A DNA stretch of 6,221 nt from Candidatus Sulfopaludibacter sp. SbA3 (GTDB taxonomy: Bacteria; Acidobacteriota; Vicinamibacteria; Vicinamibacterales; UBA2999): positions 1-6,221 of the forward strand of contig CAMBHC010000173.1 of assembly GCA_945866285.1 (NCBI GenBank). The letters run 5' to 3'. Numbering within the stretch: the stretch's first letter is position 1; the number at the start of each line of letters is the position of its first letter. A program made the position numbers and the translations under genes. Below, one piece after another: positions 1 through 5,276 of this stretch. The notes beneath the pieces are model-generated. The model made no database searches and had not been told where the DNA came from. It saw only the letters and a program-made list of their open reading frames with translations.

Positions 1-60
1 ATCGCGCCGCTTCACATTCTGCCGATTGGCCTTCAGGGCCGACTTGTTTCTCTTCGCCAC
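1..60 (-). CDS. rpsT: 30S ribosomal protein S20, N-terminal fragment (runs off left edge)
   Basis: Only the first 20 codons are present; the rest lies beyond the left edge. They read M(GTG)-A-K-R-N-K-S-A-L-K-A-N-R-Q-N-V-K-R-R-D, which matches the conserved basic start of S20 (pattern MAN.KSA.KR.RQ.EKRR). S20 is a primary 16S rRNA-binding protein of the small subunit. The GTG at 60-58 is the only plausible start: the same frame has a TAG at 90-88 and no other initiation codon between, and a GAGGT ribosome binding site sits 7 nt upstream. The gene lies 95 nt after the transglycosylase, behind strong stem-loops, so it may be transcribed separately. E. coli rpsT also uses a non-AUG start (UUG), which matters for its autoregulation. 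A fragment of 20 residues limits certainty, but the pattern is distinctive. Confidence 0.85.
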   Translation of the reverse strand, partial: MAKRNKSALKANRQNVKRRD

Positions 61-67
61 GTCAAGG

Positions 68-72
68 ACCTC
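68..72 (-). promoter_or_regulatory. Ribosome binding site of rpsT (GAGGT)
   Basis: GAGGT on the minus strand, 7 nt before the GTG at 60-58. Its spacing is ideal and it supports GTG as the real start of S20. Confidence 0.7.
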
Positions 73-98
73 GATATCAAAGGGATGCTAAACACGTC

Positions 99-106
99 AT
101 CGTATC
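99..106 (-). promoter_or_regulatory. Possible extended -10 element for rpsT
   Basis: The minus strand shows a TG about one base before TACGAT (104-99), which resembles an extended -10 (TGnTATAAT). It would start transcription near position 92 and give a leader of roughly 30 nt. There is no convincing -35 hexamer; the region 17 nt upstream lies inside the GC-rich stem-loop. Weak call based on one box. Confidence 0.22.
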
Positions 107-117
107 ATGCCGGCGGG

Positions 118-171
118 CGCCTGCCGCGCCGAAGCCCCGAAGGGGCGCAGGCGGGTCAGCGTCGGCTGACC
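118..171 (-). terminator. Tandem stem-loops after the transglycosylase gene, possible terminator
   Basis: Two stem-loops adjoin each other. The first has perfect 7-bp arms, GGTCAGC (171-165) and GCTGACC (160-154), around a 4-nt loop, and contains the transglycosylase stop codon. The second begins at once: CGCCTGC (153-147) pairs with GCAGGCG (124-118), and within it GCCCC (146-142) pairs with GGGGC (138-134) around TTC, so a UUCG-type loop is possible; 9 nt remain bulged. No T-run follows on the minus strand, so this is not a canonical intrinsic terminator. It could instead be a Rho-independent variant, a transcript-stabilising 3' structure or an attenuator before rpsT. Confidence 0.42.
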
Positions 172-845
172 ACCTCGTAGGCGCCCGATTCAGGGGGTTT
201 GTTGGAATATCGGGCGACCGACTTGCCGTTAACCAGTTCCATCCACTTGTAGATGGCGTTCGGTGGGGCCGACGGGGCAGTCCCGGTGATTTTCTTCACG
301 TAGGCCCTGGTTTCCTTGAAGGGCGGCACGTCGCCGTATTTTTCGACATTGCCCATACCGGCGTTGTAGGCCGCCAGCGCCAGTTCGACCTTTTGGTCGT
401 AACGCACCAGCAGCCGCTTCAGGTAGGCCACGCCGCCGCGAATGTTCTGATCGGGTTCAAACGGATTGCTGACGCCCATCTCGAGAGCCGTCGCGGGCAT
501 CAACTGCATCAGGCCCATGGCGCCCTTGGTCGAGACGGCCGAGGGGTTGAAGGCCGATTCCACCTGGATGACGGCACGCACCAGATCAGCGGAGACGCCC
601 ATCCGGCGCGAATGCTCGTTGATGGAGGCGTCGTAGAGGGCACTCTTGAGGCTGGTCGGCAGAGGCTTCGTGGCGCGCACCGTGGCGGCCCCAGACACGG
701 CGTAGGTTGTCATCGTCCCGCGGTCCACCCGCGGCTGGTCCGACAGCACGAGCTTGCCGTCCGCGTCGCGCCAGGAATAGATCTGGGCGGCGGCCGGCGA
801 AGCTAAGCCAATGGCCAGGACGACGGCGAGCAATCCGCTCTTCAA
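156..845 (-). CDS. Secreted SLT-type lytic transglycosylase with DUF4124-like flanks
   Basis: A 229-residue exported peptidoglycan lytic transglycosylase, expected to cleave the MurNAc-GlcNAc glycosidic bond and leave 1,6-anhydro-MurNAc ends. Residues 1-20 form a signal peptide: a single Lys, a hydrophobic core, then AAA before Gln21. Residues 22-38 (IYSWRDADGKLVLSDQP) resemble DUF4124. The SLT domain covers about 73-187: catalytic Glu96 in VIQVESAFN, GLMQLMP at 111-117, AYNAG at 159-163 and the ETRAYVKKI motif at 178-186. Residues 198-218 form a second IYKW...YSNKPP segment resembling the N-terminal one. The start is TTG (845-843): the frame is closed upstream by the alaS TGA, and TTG gives the expected Met-Lys signal-peptide beginning. 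GAGGG overlapping the alaS stop lies only 3 nt before it. There is no lipobox Cys, so the product should be periplasmic and soluble. The exact MltE/Slt-like subclass cannot be decided. Confidence 0.93.
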   Translation of the reverse strand: MKSGLLAVVLAIGLASPAAAQIYSWRDADGKLVLSDQPRVDRGTMTTYAVSGAATVRATKPLPTSLKSALYDASINEHSRRMGVSADLVRAVIQVESAFNPSAVSTKGAMGLMQLMPATALEMGVSNPFEPDQNIRGGVAYLKRLLVRYDQKVELALAAYNAGMGNVEKYGDVPPFKETRAYVKKITGTAPSAPPNAIYKWMELVNGKSVARYSNKPPESGAYEVVSRR

Positions 846-848
846 GTA

Positions 849-853
849 CCCTC
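849..853 (-). promoter_or_regulatory. Ribosome binding site of the transglycosylase, overlapping the alaS stop
   Basis: GAGGG on the minus strand begins inside the alaS TGA and ends 3 nt before the TTG start. The spacing is short. The overlap implies that ribosomes finishing alaS help initiation at this non-ATG codon (translational coupling). Confidence 0.5.
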
Positions 854-3560
854 AGCTTACCTTATCGGCCGCGAGCAATTTCTCGACCAACCCGCGCGCT
901 TCCTTCAGTAAATCAGCAATTTTTGCCGGATCTTTGCCGCCCGCCTCAGCGAAGTCAGCCCGGCCCCCGCCGCCGCCACCCACGATGGGCGCCAGCTGTT
1001 TCACGAGTTGGCCCGCTGCGGCCTTCTTGGCCACGTCAGGAGTCACCGTGGCGATCAGCGACACCTTCCCGTCTGGCATCGCCGCGGCCAGGATGACGAT
1101 GCCGCTCTTGAGCCGCGACTTCAGGGTGTCGGCCAGGGCGCGCAGTGACTCCTTGTCCACGTCCTTGACCTCGTGGGCAATGAACGTGGTGCCGGCAATT
1201 TCCACCTGGTCCTCATCGTTGCCGCCGCCGGTGCCACCAAGCGCGAGCTTGGTCTTGAGCTGCTGGTTCTCCTTCTGCGTCTTGCTCAGGATCTGCTGCA
1301 TGCCCTGAATGTAGAGCGGGACCTCCCCCCGCTTGGCCCCAGAAATATCCATCGCAGTCTTGACCTCATCGAGCGACTGCCGAGCGAGCTCGAGGGCGCC
1401 AAGTCCTGTGGCCGCCTCGATACGCCGAACGCCCGCCGCCACGCCAGACTCGGCGGTGATGAGCAGCGAGCCGATGTCACCCGTCGAGCGGACGTGCGTT
1501 CCGCCGCAGAGCTCCGTGCTGAACGATCCGTCGCCAACCGCGACCACACGCACCTTGTCGCCGTATTTCTCGCCAAATAGCGCCATCGCGCCAGAGGCAA
1601 TGGCGTCCTGCGTGTTGCGCACGGCCGTGTTGACCGTGTCGTTCTTCAGGATCGCGGCATTGACGATGCGTTCCACTTCGACGAGTTGTTCGGCGGTGAC
1701 CGCCGAGAAGTGCTGGAAGTCGAAGCGCAGGCGGTCGGTGGAGACGAGCGAGCCGGCCTGCTTCACGTGCGGGCCCAGCACCTTGCGCAGCGCCGCGTGC
1801 AGCAAGTGGGTGGCCGTGTGATTGCGGCGGGTGGCATCTCGCCGTTCCACGTCAACGTGCGTCGTCACCAGGTCGCGAAGGGCGAGCCGGCCTTCGATGT
1901 TTTCTACGCGGTGCACGCGCGGCAGGCCCGGGCCGAGGCGCGACACGCCGGTGACGCGCGAGCGCTGTCCTGACGCGGGCTCCATCCAGCCCTGGTCCGA
2001 GACCTGGCCGCCGGCTTCCAGGTAGAACGGCGTCTTGCCAAGTGCGACGTAGCCGTTCTCGCCGGCCTCGAGCGAGACGACCGACGCCTTCTGGTCGTTG
2101 AACAGCGCCAGCACTGGAACGCCTTTCAACGTGGTCTCCGCATAGCCATCGAAGTGATCACCGACCGCGCGGAGTTCCTCGCGCTCGTTGTCCGCCATGA
2201 AGGAGAAGTCGTCGCCCTTCTTGCTTTCGAACGAGCTGCCGGCGCGCGCCTTGGCCTTCTGGCCATCCATGGCGGCATCGAATCCTTCGGCGTCAAACGT
2301 CAGTCCCTGGTTGCCGGCCAAGTCCTCGATGAAGTCGCGGGGCAGGCCGAAGGTGTCGTACAGCTTGAACGCCTCGTCACCCGGAACAACTTTCGTCGTC
2401 CTGGCCGCGCGCTCCAGCACTTCCTCGAGGCGTGGCAGGCCGCCGGTGAGCACGGCGTCAAACCGTTCCTCTTCGCTCTTGATCACCAGTACGACCGAGT
2501 CGCGCCCGGCCTTGAGCTCCGGATAGGCGTCGCCCATCTCGCGGATCAAGACGTCGGCGAGGGAGAACAGGAAGGGCTCGTGCATGCCGAGCTTGCGGCC
2601 ATGCCGCATGGCCCGGCGCATGATTTTGCGGAGCACATAGCCCCGCCATTCGTTCGATGGCACGACGCCGTCGGCAATCAGGAAGGTCGCGGCCCGCACG
2701 TGATCGGCGACCACGCGCATGGAGATATCGGTGGCCGACATCGACTTGCCGTAGACGTGCCCGGACGTCTCGCCGATGGCCGTCAGCAGGGGCATGAACA
2801 GCGGCGTGTCGTAGTTCGACACGGTGCCCTGCATGACCGCCGAGATGCGCTCGAGGCCCATGCCGGTGTCGATCGACGGCGCGGGCAGTGCCGTGAGCAC
2901 GCCCTGATCGTCGCGTTCGAACTCCATGAACACGTTGTTCCAGATCTCGACGAACCGCTCGCTGCCAGACTCGACATCCACCACGAAGTTACCGGTGCCG
3001 GGGACCGCGGCGCCACGATCCACATAGATCTCTGAGCAGCGGCCACACGGGCCGGTGTCGCCCATGGCCCAGAAGTTGTCGGCCATGCCGAGTTCGCCAA
3101 TGTGGTCGGCTGGGACAAAGTCGAGCCAGCGCTGGTAGGCGTCCTCGTCGCGTGGAATGCCGGGCGCGCCCTTGAACACCGTCACGTACAGGGTAGCCGG
3201 ATCCAGCTGCCATTCCTTGGTTAGCAGGTTCCACGCCAGCTCGATGGCGTCGTGCTTGAAGTAGTTGCCAAACGAGAAGTTGCCGAGCATCTCGAAGAAG
3301 GTGTGGTGGCGCAGCGAGGGGCCGACGTTGTCAAGGTCGTTGTGCTTGCCGCTGACGCGCATGCATTTCTGCGAGGTCGTGGCGCGGTTGTAGTCGCGCT
3401 TCTCGCGGCCGAGGAACACGTCCTTGAACTGGTTCATCCCGGCGTTGGTGAACAACAGGGTGGGGTCATCGCCAGGCAACAGGGGGCTGCTGGGGACCAC
3501 GCGGTGGCCGTGCTGCTCGAAGTATTTCAGGAACGAGGCGCGTATTTCGCGGGGATGCAT
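852..3560 (-). CDS. alaS: Alanyl-tRNA synthetase
   Basis: A full-length 902-residue class II synthetase (family usually about 870-900) that activates alanine, charges tRNA-Ala in the cytoplasm and hydrolyses mischarged Ser/Gly-tRNA. Catalytic domain: FTNAGMNQF at 37-45, RATTSQKC at 59-66, motif 2 HHTFFEMLGNFSFG at 85-98 and motif 3 GMGLERI at 233-239. The editing domain keeps its zinc ligands His581 and His585 (HTATH) plus Cys685 and His689 (CGGTH). A helical linker with a Gly-rich break (775-780) leads to the C-Ala domain, whose GGGGGGR lies at 861-867. The usually Pro-containing GPCGPC motif reads GPCGRC (Arg174). The ATG is preceded directly by GGGGG, with unusually no spacer; starting at MHPREIR fits the family N-terminus. 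recX ends 22 nt upstream, and the transglycosylase begins 6 nt downstream. No T-box leader is visible. Confidence 0.98.
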   Translation of the reverse strand: MHPREIRASFLKYFEQHGHRVVPSSPLLPGDDPTLLFTNAGMNQFKDVFLGREKRDYNRATTSQKCMRVSGKHNDLDNVGPSLRHHTFFEMLGNFSFGNYFKHDAIELAWNLLTKEWQLDPATLYVTVFKGAPGIPRDEDAYQRWLDFVPADHIGELGMADNFWAMGDTGPCGRCSEIYVDRGAAVPGTGNFVVDVESGSERFVEIWNNVFMEFERDDQGVLTALPAPSIDTGMGLERISAVMQGTVSNYDTPLFMPLLTAIGETSGHVYGKSMSATDISMRVVADHVRAATFLIADGVVPSNEWRGYVLRKIMRRAMRHGRKLGMHEPFLFSLADVLIREMGDAYPELKAGRDSVVLVIKSEEERFDAVLTGGLPRLEEVLERAARTTKVVPGDEAFKLYDTFGLPRDFIEDLAGNQGLTFDAEGFDAAMDGQKAKARAGSSFESKKGDDFSFMADNEREELRAVGDHFDGYAETTLKGVPVLALFNDQKASVVSLEAGENGYVALGKTPFYLEAGGQVSDQGWMEPASGQRSRVTGVSRLGPGLPRVHRVENIEGRLALRDLVTTHVDVERRDATRRNHTATHLLHAALRKVLGPHVKQAGSLVSTDRLRFDFQHFSAVTAEQLVEVERIVNAAILKNDTVNTAVRNTQDAIASGAMALFGEKYGDKVRVVAVGDGSFSTELCGGTHVRSTGDIGSLLITAESGVAAGVRRIEAATGLGALELARQSLDEVKTAMDISGAKRGEVPLYIQGMQQILSKTQKENQQLKTKLALGGTGGGNDEDQVEIAGTTFIAHEVKDVDKESLRALADTLKSRLKSGIVILAAAMPDGKVSLIATVTPDVAKKAAAGQLVKQLAPIVGGGGGGRADFAEAGGKDPAKIADLLKEARGLVEKLLAADKVS

Positions 3561-3564
3561 CCCC
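3551..3564. promoter_or_regulatory. Perfect 14-bp palindrome over the alaS start codon
   Basis: GGGGATGCATCCCC is its own reverse complement and contains the alaS ATG in its left half as read on the minus strand. In DNA it could be an operator. In RNA it would fold as a 4-bp G-C stem that hides the purine-rich ribosome binding site and holds AUG in a 6-nt loop. A regulatory role is inferred; part of the palindrome also encodes Met-His-Pro. Confidence 0.4.
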
Positions 3565-3566
3565 CT

Positions 3567-3572
3567 ATTGTA
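3567..3572 (-). promoter_or_regulatory. Possible -10 box (TACAAT) for alaS
   Basis: TACAAT differs from TATAAT at one base and ends 6 nt before the alaS ATG. Used as a promoter, it would start transcription at or next to the ATG and give a leaderless message. No good -35 is seen 16-18 nt upstream, so this remains a weak call. Confidence 0.3.
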
Positions 3573-3582
3573 AGGGCTCTGC

Positions 3583-4041
3583 CTACCGGTCCGGATTGCC
3601 TTTGAATCGCCTCATGATGGCGTCGAACGTGAACCCCTGCGCGGCGAGGCTACGGAGGATGCGGGCGCGGCTTTTCTCGTCGAGGTGCTTGGGGTCCTGC
3701 CCGCGCAGGCGGCGCTCGAAGGCGCGGTCCAGCAGGGCGCCCTCGTCGACCTCTTCGAATACTTCGTTGACGGCCGCCTCGGCGACCTCGCCGTCGATGC
3801 CCAGGGTGCGCAATTTCTGGATGACACGCGCCCGGCCGCGATGACGAATGGTGCTTTCCATGCGGGCGGCGGCCAGGGCCACGCGGCGGTCGTTGATCGT
3901 GCCGTCCAGCCGGAGGCGTTCGACGGCGGCTTCGATCTCGTCGGCCTCGAACTCTCGCCGTGCCAGGCGGGTTCGGATCTGTGCTTCAGACAGCTCACGC
4001 CGCGAAAGCATGGTCAGCGCGACGATGTAGGCGTCTGCCAT
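3583..4041 (-). CDS. recX: Regulatory protein RecX
   Basis: A 152-residue, highly charged all-helical protein of the RecX family, which binds RecA filaments and limits their extension and activity. The three tandem three-helix repeats can be followed: about residues 4-46 (AYIVALTMLSRRELSEAQIR, then the FEADEIEAAVERL helix), 50-92 (NDRRVALAAAR ... RARVIQKLRTLGI) and 101-148 (ending GFTFDAIMRRFKG). Length is typical. The ATG at 4041-4039 is immediately preceded by an in-frame TAA, so no earlier start exists; the next Met (residue 11) would remove part of the first repeat. The only ribosome-binding-like sequence, ACGGA 8 nt upstream, lies inside an inverted repeat. recA is absent from the window: the upstream neighbour is pilT (33-nt gap) and the downstream neighbour is alaS (22-nt gap). 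Confidence 0.92.
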   Translation of the reverse strand: MADAYIVALTMLSRRELSEAQIRTRLARREFEADEIEAAVERLRLDGTINDRRVALAAARMESTIRHRGRARVIQKLRTLGIDGEVAEAAVNEVFEEVDEGALLDRAFERRLRGQDPKHLDEKSRARILRSLAAQGFTFDAIMRRFKGNPDR

Positions 4042-4057
4042 TTACGGATTCCGTAAA
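4041..4057. promoter_or_regulatory. Inverted repeat abutting the recX start codon
   Basis: TTTACGGA and TCCGTAAA are perfect 8-bp arms around one central base, lying in the pilT-recX gap; the last base is the A of the recX ATG. It has the shape of a homodimer operator. As RNA it would form a 7-bp hairpin with a 3-nt loop that hides ACGGA (4054-4050), the only ribosome binding candidate for recX. It lacks a T-run and is too short to be a convincing terminator. Confidence 0.5.
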
Positions 4058-4074
4058 GGGGGAGCAGGTCCGCT

Positions 4075-5262
4075 CTACTTCCCGAACCGGGTGATCTCGG
4101 GCTTGGGAGCGGGCTTGGCGGCCGTCGGCGCCGGCTTGCCCGGCCCGGCGAACACCGTGCCCGCCATCTGGTCGCGCGAGATGTCGGCGGTGGTCGATAT
4201 GCCCTGCACCCTCAGCTTGAACTCGTCCACGTTCGACGCCCAACGCAGCGCCTCGTCGTAGCCGATGAGGTCATCCTGGAACAGGCTGAAGATCGACTGG
4301 TCGAACGTCTGCATGCCGTACTGCGACGTGCCCTGGGCGATGGCGCCGGCGATCAGGTGCGTCTTGTCTTTGTCGACCACGCAGTCCTTGATGAACGGTG
4401 TAGCCACCAGCACTTCGACCGCGGGGGCGCGACCGGTGCCGTCCTGGCGCGGGATCAGGCGCTGCGCGATCGACGCCCTCAGCACCGAAGCCAACTGCAG
4501 GCGGATTTGTTTTTGCTGATGCGGTGGGAACACCGAGATGATGCGGTTGATGGTTTCGGTGGCATCCAGTGTGTGCAGCGTCGAGAACACCAGGTGGCCG
4601 GTCTCGGCCGCATGCATCGCGGTCTCAATCGTCTCCATGTCGCGCATTTCGCCGACCAGGATCACGTCAGGATCCTGCCGCAGGGCGCTGCGCAGGGCAT
4701 AGGCGAACGACCGCGTGTCGACGCCGATCTCGCGCTGGTTGATGATGCACTGGTTGTCGCGGTGCAGATACTCGATCGGGTCTTCGATCGTGATTACGTG
4801 CGATGTGCGCGTCTTGTTGATGTGATCGATCATCGCGGCGAGCGTCGTGCTCTTGCCGCTGCCGGTGGTACCAGTCACCAGCACCAGGCCGCGCTCCGCT
4901 TCGGCGATCTTCTTGAGCACCGGCGGCAGGCCCAGCTCGTCGAGGGTGTTGACCTTGACCGGAATCACGCGCAGCACACAGCCGATCGTGCCGCGCTGCT
5001 GGAACACGTTGCAGCGGAAGCGGCCCAGGCCGGGGACGCTGTAGGCCAGGTCCACTTCCTGCGAGTCCTTGAACTTCTGGCGCTGGGCGGTCGACATGAT
5101 CGATGCGGCCATCTCGACCAGGTCTTCATGATCGAGCTGCTTCTCCTCTGACAGTGTCAGCAGGTGGCCGTGGACGCGCGCCATCGGGTAACTGCCGACC
5201 TTGAGGTGCAAGTCGGAGGCGCCTCTCTCGACAGCGAGCTTCAGCAGGTCATTGACGTGCAT
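4075..5262 (-). CDS. pilT: Type IV pilus retraction ATPase PilT
   Basis: A 395-residue hexameric secretion-superfamily ATPase that powers pilus depolymerisation (twitching) at the inner-membrane base of the pilus. The N-terminal PAS-like domain (1-100) begins with the family signature GASDLHLKVG. The RecA-like domain carries Walker A GTTGSGKST at 131-139, Asp box TIEDPIEYLH at 158-167, Walker B DPDVILVGEMRD at 197-208 (catalytic Glu205) and His box TGHLVFSTLHT at 221-231. The C-terminal position of the PilT AIRNLIRE motif reads FIKDCVVD (290-297), followed by conserved KTHLI and YGMQTFDQSI. The protein ends in a Pro/Ala/Lys-rich tail (about 371-395). PilB is excluded by length, lack of the zinc-finger region and the PilT-type N-terminus; a PilU-like or second PilT paralogue remains possible. 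The ATG has a strong AGGGGAG site 5 nt upstream that touches the ilvE stop. No other pilus gene is nearby. Confidence 0.95.
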   Translation of the reverse strand: MHVNDLLKLAVERGASDLHLKVGSYPMARVHGHLLTLSEEKQLDHEDLVEMAASIMSTAQRQKFKDSQEVDLAYSVPGLGRFRCNVFQQRGTIGCVLRVIPVKVNTLDELGLPPVLKKIAEAERGLVLVTGTTGSGKSTTLAAMIDHINKTRTSHVITIEDPIEYLHRDNQCIINQREIGVDTRSFAYALRSALRQDPDVILVGEMRDMETIETAMHAAETGHLVFSTLHTLDATETINRIISVFPPHQQKQIRLQLASVLRASIAQRLIPRQDGTGRAPAVEVLVATPFIKDCVVDKDKTHLIAGAIAQGTSQYGMQTFDQSIFSLFQDDLIGYDEALRWASNVDEFKLRVQGISTTADISRDQMAGTVFAGPGKPAPTAAKPAPKPEITRFGK

Positions 5263-5267
5263 CGATT

Positions 5268-5276
5268 CTCCCCTCT
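5268..5276 (-). promoter_or_regulatory. Ribosome binding site of pilT, overlapping the ilvE stop
   Basis: AGAGGGGAG on the minus strand begins within the ilvE TAG (5277-5275) and ends 5 nt before the pilT ATG. It is the strongest Shine-Dalgarno in the window and indicates co-translation of ilvE and pilT. Confidence 0.75.

Noticed and set aside
852..854. Programmed TGA readthrough or selenocysteine fusing AlaRS to the transglycosylase
   Set aside because: The frame is shared, but the fusion would bury a signal peptide inside a cytoplasmic enzyme; a coupled second start is far simpler.
2154..3035. Long open frame on the plus strand, antisense to alaS (293 codons)
   Set aside because: It lies wholly inside unmistakable alaS sequence, has His/Arg/Gly-biased composition typical of a shadow frame in high-GC DNA, and no recognisable motif.
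3561..3582. T-box riboswitch or other leader element for alaS
   Set aside because: Only 22 nt separate recX and alaS, and no T-box motif or antiterminator is present; there is no room for one.
4041..4057. Intrinsic terminator between pilT and recX
   Set aside because: The inverted repeat is short, AT-rich at its base, has no T-run and directly abuts the recX start codon; an operator or translational hairpin fits better.
4357..5151. Plus-strand open frame antisense to pilT (264 codons)
   Set aside because: Fully antisense to the conserved ATPase core; its openness is explained by codon bias on the other strand.
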